A stretch of DNA of 64,000 bases from Roseomonas sp. (GTDB lineage: Bacteria; Pseudomonadota; Alphaproteobacteria; Acetobacterales; Acetobacteraceae), in NCBI GenBank assembly GCA_020249925.1, contig JADCER010000005.1:589520-653519 (forward strand), read 5' to 3'. Below the pieces are notes generated by a model, which did no database searches, was not told where the DNA came from, and saw nothing but the letters and a program-made list of their open reading frames with translations. The position numbers were made by a program, and so were the translations under genes. Below are positions 16,983 through 25,144 of this stretch, piece by piece; position 1 is the stretch's first letter, and every line of letters starts with the position of its first letter.

Positions 16983-17924
16983 TCAGCGCTTCAGTAGCGC
17001 TTCCCAGCGCGTCACCTCGGCGGCCAGATAGGCTTCGCTTTCGGCGACTTTCAGGCTGAGGATCCGGTCAGCACCAAGATCACCCAAGCGCTTGCGAAGT
17101 GCCTCCTGACCAAGGGCGCGGTTGATGGCGGCATTCAGCACATCACGCCGGTCGCGCGGTGTGGCGCTTGGCACAAAAACCGCCTGCCAGACGCTCATTT
17201 CTGCATCCACGCCGCCTTCGCGCCAGGTGGGCACATCAGGATTGGCGGCATTGCGCTGCGCCGTGGTCACCGCAAAGGCGCGCGCCTGATTGCCGCGCGC
17301 GGTCTGAAAGCCCGTCAGCCCCGCATCGAACATCATGGCGATGCGCCCGGCGGCAAGGTCGAGTGTTGCGGGCGCGCCGCCGCGATAGGGCACTTCATTC
17401 AACTGCACGCCAGTCGCTTTCAGATAAAGCAGCGCTGCCATTTGCAGAATGCCGCCACCGCCAGAGCTGCCGTAATCCAATTGCCCGGGCCGCGCCCGCG
17501 CAAGTGCTGTGAATTCGCGCAAATTATTGGCCGGCACATTATTCGCAACCAGCATGACAATGGGCGATTCCGCCACCACCGCAATCGCCTGCAAGCTGGT
17601 GATGGGATCAATCGGCGGATTGGGCACCAGCACGCGCAAGGCCGCATGGCCAGTATTGTTGAACAGCACCGTATGGCCATCGGCTGGCGCGCGGGCCACG
17701 ACTTCGGCCCCAACCATGCCGCCGGCGCCGCCGCGATTTTCGATAATCAGCGGCTGCGGCAGAATAGGCGCCATGGCTTCCGCCAGCACGCGCGCCACCA
17801 CATCGGTCGCCCCACCCGCCGCATAGGGCACGATCACGCGAATGGGCCTTTCGGGATATGCGCCAGCCGGCGCCCATGGCGCCAGGACCAGCACGGCACA
17901 GCAAAGCATCCAACGCAGCAGCAT
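16983..17924 (-). CDS. TctC/Bug-family periplasmic solute-binding protein
   Basis: A 313-residue extracytoplasmic receptor of the tripartite tricarboxylate transporter type. I chose the ATG at 17924 because it directly begins a signal peptide (MLLRWMLCCAVLVLAP, cleavage near AGA-YP) and follows a GGGGGGAG stretch; the frame is open further upstream, with ATG alternatives at 17936 and 18032. Family hallmarks are YPERPIRVIVPYAAGG, IIENRGGAGG, DYGSSGGGG and VPYRGGAPA. It is the first gene of the operon with the kinase, enolase-like protein and dehydrogenase, so it probably captures their substrate. No TctA/TctB membrane subunits are nearby. Confidence 0.88.
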   Translation of the reverse strand: MLLRWMLCCAVLVLAPWAPAGAYPERPIRVIVPYAAGGATDVVARVLAEAMAPILPQPLIIENRGGAGGMVGAEVVARAPADGHTVLFNNTGHAALRVLVPNPPIDPITSLQAIAVVAESPIVMLVANNVPANNLREFTALARARPGQLDYGSSGGGGILQMAALLYLKATGVQLNEVPYRGGAPATLDLAAGRIAMMFDAGLTGFQTARGNQARAFAVTTAQRNAANPDVPTWREGGVDAEMSVWQAVFVPSATPRDRRDVLNAAINRALGQEALRKRLGDLGADRILSLKVAESEAYLAAEVTRWEALLKR

Positions 17925-18046
17925 ATCTCCCCCCATCCACGTAATGCCGCCCCATCCTGCCCGGCCTTGGCGCCGCTGCCAAACCCTGTAACCTGACCCG
18001 GAACAAAGCCTATGATATACAGGCTGACGCATTGACCCGAGAGATC

Positions 18047-19015
18047 ATGGCCGACGAAGACTGGGACATTCCTGAGCATTTGCAGCCCGACCCATCGGAG
18101 CATGGCTTCGACCTGGATCAGGCCTATCGCGCTGTGGTCGGCTTGCGGAGCCAGGTGCCGCCGGATGCCTTCACCGCGCGGGTGCTCGGCACCGAACGCG
18201 AAGGCAGTGGCGTGCTGATTGGCGATGGTCTGGTGCTGACCGTGGGCTATCTGGTGAGTGAGGCCGAGAGCATTTGGATCACCACTGCGGAAGGCCGCGC
18301 GGTTGCTGGGCATGCGCTGGCGGTGGATCAGGAAACCGGTTTTGCCTTGGTGCAGGCGCTCGGCAAAATTCCCTTGAAGCCAGCGGTTTTGGGCGACAGT
18401 GAAAAGCTGAAAATCGGCGCCGCGACGGTGATGGCGGCAGCCGGCGGGCGTTCCCATGCAGTGGCGGGCAAGCTGGTCGCGCGCCAGCCCTTTGCCGGTT
18501 ATTGGGAATATCTGATGGAAGACGCGCTGTTTGTCGCCCCCGCGCATCCTTCCTGGGGTGGCGCCGGGCTGTTTGGCCCGGATGGCAAGCTGGTTGGCAT
18601 CGGTTCCCTGATTTTGCAGCAGGGGGAGGAAGGGCGCCGCCTGGATCTGAATATGGTCATCCCCGTGCATCAGCTGACCGCCGTTTTGGATGAATTGATC
18701 ACCCAGGGCCGCCGTTCCGCCCCGCCCCGCCCCTGGCTTGGGCTTTACGCGACCGAGGATGAGGAGGGGATTTCGGTAGCCTCCCTCGCGCCCGGTGGCC
18801 CGGCCGAGGCAGCGGGGCTGCGCAATGGGGATCGCATCCTGGCGGTGGAAGGCACAGCGATCAGCGAATTGGCGGATTTCTGGCGCGCCATTTGGGCCAT
18901 GGGGCCGGCCGGGGTGAATATTCATTTGCAGGTGGGGCGCGGCAAATCGCGCCGGGATGTGACCGTTACCTCGGCCGATCGCGTGCAATTCCTGAAGCGC
19001 CCGCGCCTGCATTGA
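18047..19015 (+). CDS. HtrA-like PDZ protein with degenerate catalytic triad (pseudoprotease)
   Basis: A 322-residue trypsin-fold plus PDZ protein. Alignment with DegP/HtrA motifs is clear (GSGVLIGDGLVLT, LGDSEKLKIG, GPDGKLVGIGS, then PDZ from about 230 with LAPGGPAEAAGLRNGDRIL). All three catalytic positions are replaced: HVV's His becomes Tyr68 (VLTVGYLV), the TDLA Asp becomes Gly98 (TGFALV), and the GNSGGP region reads PSWGGAGL with Gly171 at the Ser position. It should not be a protease; a scaffold or sensor role is inferred. No signal peptide is seen. The ATG at 18047 follows GAGAG; a TTG at 18032 is the alternative start. A cupin gene follows 11 bases downstream. Confidence 0.8.
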   Translation: MADEDWDIPEHLQPDPSEHGFDLDQAYRAVVGLRSQVPPDAFTARVLGTEREGSGVLIGDGLVLTVGYLVSEAESIWITTAEGRAVAGHALAVDQETGFALVQALGKIPLKPAVLGDSEKLKIGAATVMAAAGGRSHAVAGKLVARQPFAGYWEYLMEDALFVAPAHPSWGGAGLFGPDGKLVGIGSLILQQGEEGRRLDLNMVIPVHQLTAVLDELITQGRRSAPPRPWLGLYATEDEEGISVASLAPGGPAEAAGLRNGDRILAVEGTAISELADFWRAIWAMGPAGVNIHLQVGRGKSRRDVTVTSADRVQFLKRPRLH

Positions 19016-19026
19016 AAGGATCGCCC

Positions 19027-19590
19027 ATGTCCGCTTCCGGTGGTTTTGTTCTGATCCCGCCGGGCGGCGGGGCGCAGCATTGGCAGCCACAACCCGCCAA
19101 TGGCTGGATCGAGGTGCTGACTTCCCCCCGCATCACCGGCATGCCGGCGGGATTTTCGGCGGGGCTTCAGGAATTGCCGCCGCTTGGCAAAATCCGCGAA
19201 CATGCCCACCCGGCCCAGACCGAGATTTTCTGGGTGGTGGCGGGTGAGGCGCTTGGGCGGTTGGATGGCGTGGTGCGACGCATCCCGACTGGCAGCTTCA
19301 TGGTAGCACCACCCCATATCCGCCATGGCTTCATCAATGATGGCGCGCATCCTTTCCGTTTCCTCTGGCTGCTGATCCCGGCGGGGCTTGAGGATTTTTT
19401 CATCGGCATTGGCCGGCCCAAAATACCAGGCGCGCCGGACCCCACCCCTTATCCGCGCCCGGCCGATGCCGGGAATATCGAACTCTCCACCGTGTTCGAA
19501 ACGCTCGACCCACCCCCGCCACCACCCTGGGATACCAGCCCGATCACCGATCCGGCGGTGCTGGAAGCGCTGCGGCGGGAAGCCCTGTAA
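19027..19590 (+). CDS. Cupin-domain protein
   Basis: A 187-residue single-domain cupin. Likely metal ligands His59 and His61 (REHAHPAQTE), Glu66, and His97 or His100 (PPHIRH) form the two cupin motifs, separated by GEALGRLDGVV. A proline-rich tail follows near residue 160. It could be a dioxygenase, isomerase or sensory cupin; sequence alone does not decide. The ATG is preceded by GAAAGGA. It sits 11 bases after the pseudoprotease gene and 92 bases before the ABC transporter genes, all on the same strand, so it may belong with either. Confidence 0.75.
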   Translation: MSASGGFVLIPPGGGAQHWQPQPANGWIEVLTSPRITGMPAGFSAGLQELPPLGKIREHAHPAQTEIFWVVAGEALGRLDGVVRRIPTGSFMVAPPHIRHGFINDGAHPFRFLWLLIPAGLEDFFIGIGRPKIPGAPDPTPYPRPADAGNIELSTVFETLDPPPPPPWDTSPITDPAVLEALRREAL

Positions 19591-19682
19591 TTCCCCGCTT
19601 GCGGTACGCCGCGGATAGGAGAAGGATCAGGAAACGAGGCGCCGCACCAATGCCGCGCCGTGAACGAACGGAGGGTCCAGGA

Positions 19683-21020
19683 ATGGCCAATCACATCACG
19701 CGCCGCCAGGCGCTGGGCGCCACTGCGGCATTGATCGCCGCGCCTGCCATTGTGCGGCAGGCCAATGCGCAAAGCCGCTTTGACTGGAAGCGCTTTGCCG
19801 GCGAACGCATTGAAGTCACGCTGCAGACCTCTCCGCGCGGGCTATTGCTGCAACGCCAGAACAGGGAATTCGAGGAACTCACCGGCATTCGCTGCGGCAT
19901 TGAAGTGGTGCCGGAACAGCAGCATCGCCAGAAGATCATTGTCGAATATGCCTCTGGCCGGCCTTCCTTTGATGTCGCCGAATTGAGCCTGCATGTGAAT
20001 AAGCGCCAGGTCGGGCGGGCGCGTTGGAATACCGATATCCGCGCGCTGATTGCTGATCAATCCATCACCGCGCCGGATTTCGACTTTGCCGATTTCGGCG
20101 CCGGCATGGTGCAATATGCGACGCAATCTGATGGCCGGATGGATTCGCTCCCGGCCTTCGCGGATTACTTCATCCTTTACTACAATAAGGAATTGCTGGC
20201 GGCGAAGAATATCGCCGTGCCTACCACCTGGGACGGCATGTTCGAAGCGGCGCGCGCGCTGACGGAACCTTCCCGCCAGATTTATGGCCATGTTGGGCGC
20301 GGCTTGAAGAACGCCAATGTTGTCCTGTGGTCAAGCTATCTGCTCGGCACCGCGCAGCGCGACATGATCAATGCGAACCGGCAATTGATCACCGATACGG
20401 ATGACGCGGTCTGGGCCGGGGAGATGTACAAGAAGTTCCTGCGCGATGTCTCACCGCCTGGGTCCATCGGCTTCAATTGGAATGAATGCCAAACCACCTT
20501 CATGCAGGGCCGTGCGGCCATGTGGATTGATGGCATTGGCTTCGCCGCACCCTTGGAAGATCGGCAGCGTTCGCGCGTGGCGGGCAAGGTTGGCTATGCG
20601 CTGGTGCCGAAGGGGCGCGGGGCCAATCACCATTGCTGCCTATTCGGTGCGGGCTATGGCATTCCCGAAGCATCACGCAAAAAGGGCGCGGCCTGGCTTT
20701 ACCTGCAATGGGCGCTGGGCAAGGAAAATCAGCTCCGCTTCCTGACCAGCGGTGCCGGCGTGCCGGCACGCAGCAGCCCCTTCAGCAATGAAGCGGCGAT
20801 TGCCGCGAGCACCTTCCCGCGTGAATTCTTCAATACGCTCAATGAAAGTGCGAAGATCGCCCGCGCCGGCCTGCCGGAGATTGTGCCGGTGACGCAATTC
20901 CGTGACGTGATCGGCACCGCGCTTACCAATACCATCAGCGGTGCGGATGTGGCGACAGAACTGCGTCGTGCCACGGCTGAATTCCGCCCGGTGCTCGAGC
21001 AAAGCGAAAGGGAAAGCTGA
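19683..21020 (+). CDS. ABC transporter substrate-binding protein (family 1)
   Basis: A 445-residue extracellular solute-binding protein of the sugar/glycerol-phosphate type. The chosen ATG starts a twin-arginine signal (TRRQALGATAALIAAPAIV, cleavage near NAQ-S) and has GGAGGG and AGGA just upstream; the frame stays open back to 19599. Typical family features are FEELTGI near residue 60, ADYFILYYNKELLAAKNI near 160-180, PTTWDGMFEAA, a FMQGRAAMWIDG segment, and a late helix-rich lobe. It is followed by two permease genes with a 15-bp gap, forming a classical importer operon. The substrate is likely a carbohydrate or polyol, by family only. Confidence 0.88.
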   Translation: MANHITRRQALGATAALIAAPAIVRQANAQSRFDWKRFAGERIEVTLQTSPRGLLLQRQNREFEELTGIRCGIEVVPEQQHRQKIIVEYASGRPSFDVAELSLHVNKRQVGRARWNTDIRALIADQSITAPDFDFADFGAGMVQYATQSDGRMDSLPAFADYFILYYNKELLAAKNIAVPTTWDGMFEAARALTEPSRQIYGHVGRGLKNANVVLWSSYLLGTAQRDMINANRQLITDTDDAVWAGEMYKKFLRDVSPPGSIGFNWNECQTTFMQGRAAMWIDGIGFAAPLEDRQRSRVAGKVGYALVPKGRGANHHCCLFGAGYGIPEASRKKGAAWLYLQWALGKENQLRFLTSGAGVPARSSPFSNEAAIAASTFPREFFNTLNESAKIARAGLPEIVPVTQFRDVIGTALTNTISGADVATELRRATAEFRPVLEQSERES

Positions 21021-21035
21021 GGCTTTCACGACTTG

Positions 21036-21947
21036 ATGCAACAGGCTGAAACCATCACCGCGTCCCCCAGCAAGGGGGTGCGGGTGCGCAATTACGCCCG
21101 GCATTATGGCTGGTTCATTGTGCCGGCGGCGGTGGTGGTGCTTGCCGTCATCATCTTTCCCTGGATTTTCACGATTTATGTCTCCGCCCATGATTGGCAT
21201 CTGGGCGGGGAACGTCGCTGGGTGGGGTTCGATAATTACACCAAGCTGTTTTCCGATTCCCGCTTCGGCTGGGCCATGCTGCGCACGCTTTTCTATACGG
21301 TGCTGGCGGTGATCTTCCCGATGCTGCTAGGGCTGGCTGCGGCTTTGGCCTTCAATCGTAAATTTCCGCTGCGTGGCCTGGCGCGGACCATTTTCATCCT
21401 GCCCATGATGGCAACGCCGGTGGCGGTGGCGCTGGTTTGGACCATGACCTTCCACCCGCAGCTTGGCGTGCTGAATTGGCTTTTGGGCCAGGTGGGTCTG
21501 CCGCCCAGCATGTGGATTTATAGTGCCAATACCGTCATCCCGACTCTGGTGATGATTGAAGTCTGGCATTGGACACCCTTGGTGATGCTGCTGATCCTGG
21601 GCGGCCTCGCTTCCCTGCCCGTTGATCCTTATGAGGCCGCGAAGATTGATGGCGCCAATGGCTGGCAGGCCTTTCGCCACATTACGCTGCCTTTGCTGAT
21701 GCCCTTTATTGTGGTGGCGCTGATCATTCGCTGCATTGATGCGCTGAAGGCTTTTGACACGATTTACGTCATCACCCAGGGCGGGCCGGGCTCAGCGAGC
21801 GAGACGATCAATATCTTCCTCTATCTGCAGGCCTTTGCCTTTTACAATGTTGGCTATGCCTCGGCCGTGGTGGTGGTGTTCTTTGTGATCATCTTGGCGC
21901 TGGCCGCGCTGCTGCTTTGGACACGTCAGCGGGTGAAAATGACATGA
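21036..21947 (+). CDS. ABC transporter permease, MalF-like
   Basis: A 303-residue inner-membrane permease with about six helices and the EAA motif (EAAKIDGANGWQAFRHITLP, about residues 200-219) that docks to the ATPase. It follows the binding-protein gene and ends with ATGA, overlapping the second permease. A TTG directly before the ATG at 21036 could also serve as start. It pairs with the next gene as the heterodimeric channel of a carbohydrate-type importer. Confidence 0.9.
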   Translation: MQQAETITASPSKGVRVRNYARHYGWFIVPAAVVVLAVIIFPWIFTIYVSAHDWHLGGERRWVGFDNYTKLFSDSRFGWAMLRTLFYTVLAVIFPMLLGLAAALAFNRKFPLRGLARTIFILPMMATPVAVALVWTMTFHPQLGVLNWLLGQVGLPPSMWIYSANTVIPTLVMIEVWHWTPLVMLLILGGLASLPVDPYEAAKIDGANGWQAFRHITLPLLMPFIVVALIIRCIDALKAFDTIYVITQGGPGSASETINIFLYLQAFAFYNVGYASAVVVVFFVIILALAALLLWTRQRVKMT

Positions 21948-22801
21948 GTGTGGAAGCAAAGCGCAGCCCCGCGCAGTATCGGCTGCGCCGGCTGATCGGC
22001 AATATTGGCTTCGGCTTTTCGGTGCTGGTGCTGGTTTCGCCGGCCATCCTGTTCTTTCTGTGGATGCTGTCGCTGTCCTTCAAGAATGAGCTGGACAATA
22101 CGGATTGGCCGCCGATCTTCATTCCGCAATCACCGACCTTGGACAATTACCGCGAGGTTTTCGCGCGCAATGATTTCCTACGCTTTGCCTGGAATTCCAT
22201 TGTGGTGTCCTTTGGTGCCACCGGGATTGCGCTGCTGATCGGCGTGCCGGCGGGCTATGGCATTGCCAAGATGCACGCCATGCGGGCCGCGGCGCTGATC
22301 CTGATTGCGCGTATCACGCCGGGGCTTTCCTATCTGATCCCGCTGTTTTTGCTTTTCCAGTGGCTCGGCATGACCGGCAGCCTGACGCCGATTGTCATCA
22401 CCCATTTGGTGATCACGGTGCCGATTGTGGTCTGGGTGATGATTTCGTTTTTTGAGGGCCTGCCGCCGGAATTGGAGGAAGCCGCCTTGGTGGATGGTGC
22501 GACCATCTGGCAGGCATTTCGTTATGTGGCGATGCCACTGGCGCGGCCTGGGATCACCGTTGCCACCATCCTGTCCTTCATTTTCTCCTGGAACAATTTC
22601 ATCTTTGCGATGGTGCTGGCCGGCCGCGAAACCCGTACGCTACCGGTTGCGGTGAATAACATGCTGACCTTTGAGCAAATCGCCTGGGGGCCGCTTTCCG
22701 CCGCGGCACTATTGGTGACGGCGCCGGTGCTGATCCTGACGCTGGTCGCGCAAAAGCAGATTGTGGCCGGGCTGACGGCGGGGGGCGTGAAAGGGGCTTA
22801 G
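21944..22801 (+). CDS. ABC transporter permease, MalG-like
   Basis: A 285-residue permease with the EAA motif EEAALVDGATIWQAFRYVAM near residues 180-199 and the usual six helices. It begins inside the stop of the first permease (ATGA), so translation is coupled; an in-frame start at 21917 is less likely. No ATP-binding subunit follows: the next gene is on the other strand, so the ATPase must be encoded elsewhere or shared with another importer. Confidence 0.9.
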   Translation: MSVEAKRSPAQYRLRRLIGNIGFGFSVLVLVSPAILFFLWMLSLSFKNELDNTDWPPIFIPQSPTLDNYREVFARNDFLRFAWNSIVVSFGATGIALLIGVPAGYGIAKMHAMRAAALILIARITPGLSYLIPLFLLFQWLGMTGSLTPIVITHLVITVPIVVWVMISFFEGLPPELEEAALVDGATIWQAFRYVAMPLARPGITVATILSFIFSWNNFIFAMVLAGRETRTLPVAVNNMLTFEQIAWGPLSAAALLVTAPVLILTLVAQKQIVAGLTAGGVKGA

Positions 22802-22809
22802 CCCTTCCC

Positions 22810-23358
22810 CTATTCTGCCGCCGCCTGGCTATGCGCCGCCGCATCAATCCCAAGCGCCCCCGTAAAGCGGTTGAAGAACCCGCAAAGCGTAATGCGGAGC
22901 GTAAGTTCCACAATCTGCGCCTCGGAAAAATGCTCGCGCAGCGCGCGGAATAGGCTCTCCGGCACGCGGTGGCTGCTTTCCCAGGCGGCCACCGAATACT
23001 CCGCGACCAAACGATCAATAGGCGTCAATGATGGGTGATCAATTCGCCCCGGCAGGCCTTCCAAAGCCTCGGTCGGGATGCCTTCCACGGCGAGGAACGG
23101 CCCGTGATGATCCACGCAGTAATCACAGGCATTCAGCTTGGACACCACCACAATCGCCAATTCCAGATAGCGCCGCGGCAGCGTGCCCGCCGCGCGCAAT
23201 TCCATCAGCATTGGCATCAAGTGCCTGAGCGCCGCCGGCACATGGGCGAAGACCGCCAATTGTTCCTCAAAGGGCCCATAGCCCGTGACATAGCGATGCC
23301 AGATATCGCGGAGTTCGGGGGTCAATTCCTCGGGCGAGACTTCACGCACACGGGCCAT
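22810..23358 (-). CDS. AhpD-like/carboxymuconolactone decarboxylase-family protein
   Basis: A 182-residue all-helical protein of the CMD/AhpD superfamily. The redox motif CxxC with following His is intact (Cys78-Asp-Tyr-Cys81, His84/His85), as in peroxidase-related AhpD proteins; true decarboxylases lack the cysteines. The likely role is reductant relay or peroxide defence in the cytoplasm. The ATG at 23358 follows AGGAAAGGA. The frame is open far upstream (to 25059), but that stretch is antisense to the M20 hydrolase gene and is not believable. The gene is divergent from the M20 gene. Confidence 0.8.
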   Translation of the reverse strand: MARVREVSPEELTPELRDIWHRYVTGYGPFEEQLAVFAHVPAALRHLMPMLMELRAAGTLPRRYLELAIVVVSKLNACDYCVDHHGPFLAVEGIPTEALEGLPGRIDHPSLTPIDRLVAEYSVAAWESSHRVPESLFRALREHFSEAQIVELTLRITLCGFFNRFTGALGIDAAAHSQAAAE

Positions 23359-23475
23359 GGCGTTTTCCTTTCCTGAAGGCGTGAAGCTTGCGCTGCCTGC
23401 CCCGCCCCGTCCACCCCTGGACTTGATCAGGGCGCCGGGCAAAACTCGCGCCCAGAAATCGAGGAGCCTAAAGCA

Positions 23476-24894
23476 ATGCGCAATACGGAAGAAATTTGGC
23501 GGCTGGTGGATGCCAAGGCGCCTGAGGCGATTGAGCTCAGCGACCGCGTCTGGGGCATGCCGGAACTCTGCTACGCCGAACACCGTTCCTGCGCCGAACA
23601 TACCGCCATGCTGGAAGCCCATGGATTTCGCGTGACAAAGAACGTGGCGGGCATCCCAACGGCGGTGATGGGCGAAGCGGGGGAAGAAGGCCCGATCATT
23701 GCGATCCTTGGTGAATATGATGCGCTGCCGGGGCTTTCCCAGGAAGCGGGTGTGGCGGAACCGCGCCCCTTGCCTGGCGATGGCAGCGGGCATGGCTGCG
23801 GGCATAATTTGCTCGGCGCCGCATCGCTGTTGGCGGCGAGTGCGGTGAAGGATTGGCTCGCGCAAAACGGCATCAAGGGGCGCGTGCGCTATTATGGCTG
23901 CCCGGCGGAAGAAGGCGGCGCGGCCAAGGGTTTCATGGTGCGCGCCGGCTGCTTTGATGATGTGGATATGGCGATTTGCTGGCACCCGGCGGCGTTTTCC
24001 GCGGTGAATGAACCGGTTTCGCTCGCCAATACGCGCATTGATTTCGCCTTCACCGGCCGGTCCTCCCACGCCGCCGCCGCGCCGCATTTGGGCCGCAGCG
24101 CCTTGGATGCGGTGGAACTCATGAATGTCGGCGTCAATTACATGCGCGAACATATGCCATCCGATGCGCGCATTCATTACGCCTATCTGGATGCCGGCGG
24201 CATTGCGCCCAATGTGGTGCAGGGCACGGCCAAGGTGCGCTATCTGATCCGCGCGCGGGATTTGGTGGAATTGAATGGCCTGGTCGCACGCGTGCGCAAG
24301 ATTGCCGATGGCGCGGCGCTGATGACGGAAACCAGTGTCTCCACCAAGGTGGTGAGTGCGGTGTCCAACCTTTTGGGCAATACGCCTTTGGAAAAGGCGA
24401 TGTTTGATAATTTCCAGCGCCTCGGCCCACCGCAATTCGATGAGGAGGATCGCCGCTTCGCCCGCGAAATCCAGGCGACGCTGAAGCCCGAAGACATTGT
24501 TTCCGCCTTCCGCCGCCATGGTCTGACGCCGGAGATGGATTTGCCGCTCTGTGACAAGATCGTGCCGCTGGAAAGCAAGGGCTTTGGCGGTGTGGGGTCC
24601 ACCGATGTTGGCGATGTGTCCTGGGCGGTGCCAACCGTGCAGGCGCGTGGCGCGACTTGTGCTGTCGGCACGCCGGGGCATTCCTGGCAGCTCACGGCGC
24701 AGGGCAAATCCGGCATTGCCCATAAGGGCCTGGTGCATGTGGCGAAAATCATGGCCGGCACGGCGGTGGATGCCATCGCCAATCCGGAAATCCTCGCCGC
24801 CGCCAAGGCCGACCACCAGAAGCGCATAACGGCGACGCCTTACGTTTGCCCGCTGCCGCCGGATGTGGAACCGCCGATCCAGATGTCGGCTTAA
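23476..24894 (+). CDS. M20-family metallo-amidohydrolase (AbgB-like)
   Basis: A 472-residue M20D peptidase/amidohydrolase resembling p-aminobenzoyl-glutamate hydrolase subunit B. Metal-site motifs are visible: GEYDALPGLSQ, GDGSGHGCGHNLLG (about residues 100-113) and CPAEEGGAAKGFM (about 141-153). A dimerisation lid with SSHAAAAPHLGRSALDAVEL follows, and late metal-ligand regions read STDVGDVSW and GTPGHSWQ. Such enzymes hydrolyse N-acyl amino acids or aminobenzoyl-glutamate in the cytoplasm. It is divergent from the AhpD-like gene across a 117-bp gap. AGGAG lies about ten bases before the ATG. Confidence 0.88.
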   Translation: MRNTEEIWRLVDAKAPEAIELSDRVWGMPELCYAEHRSCAEHTAMLEAHGFRVTKNVAGIPTAVMGEAGEEGPIIAILGEYDALPGLSQEAGVAEPRPLPGDGSGHGCGHNLLGAASLLAASAVKDWLAQNGIKGRVRYYGCPAEEGGAAKGFMVRAGCFDDVDMAICWHPAAFSAVNEPVSLANTRIDFAFTGRSSHAAAAPHLGRSALDAVELMNVGVNYMREHMPSDARIHYAYLDAGGIAPNVVQGTAKVRYLIRARDLVELNGLVARVRKIADGAALMTETSVSTKVVSAVSNLLGNTPLEKAMFDNFQRLGPPQFDEEDRRFAREIQATLKPEDIVSAFRRHGLTPEMDLPLCDKIVPLESKGFGGVGSTDVGDVSWAVPTVQARGATCAVGTPGHSWQLTAQGKSGIAHKGLVHVAKIMAGTAVDAIANPEILAAAKADHQKRITATPYVCPLPPDVEPPIQMSA

Positions 24895-24903
24895 AACGCC
24901 ATC

Positions 24904-24930
24904 GGGGCGAAGCCGCCTTGCTTTCGCCCC
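24904..24930 (+). terminator. Hairpin after the M20 gene, possible terminator
   Basis: Perfect 8-bp stem GGGGCGAA/TTCGCCCC with an 11-base loop, ten bases after the M20 stop, followed only by a short CCTTTC rather than a real T-run. A weak or Rho-assisted terminator is plausible. Nothing else stands out in the rest of the 250-bp gap before the helicase gene. Confidence 0.45.
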
Positions 24931-25144
24931 CTTTCGCGCCCATATGAGATGGGTCAGCGCGTCATTCCGCGCGCCGCGCGCCCTGGCGGCTGCGTGATCG
25001 GACCCCCGGCTTGGTTTAAGTGCGGCGCGGTTCCGGGCCGGCCAGAACGCTCTTCCCACTTAGGACGGTCCCAATCCCGCGGGGCTTTCTGCCCCAAGCC
25101 GCGCTTGGCCCGGAAGGCTGTGCGCGGCTGATCTAGGATTCATT

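Noticed and set aside
17834..19090. 418-residue frame opposite the pseudoprotease
   Set aside because: Overlaps three supported genes in antisense and shows no domain.
23359..25059. Long minus-strand frame extending the AhpD-like gene to 749 residues
   Set aside because: The extra part is antisense to the well-supported M20 hydrolase and has Arg/His-rich shadow composition; a good ribosome-binding site supports the start at 23358.
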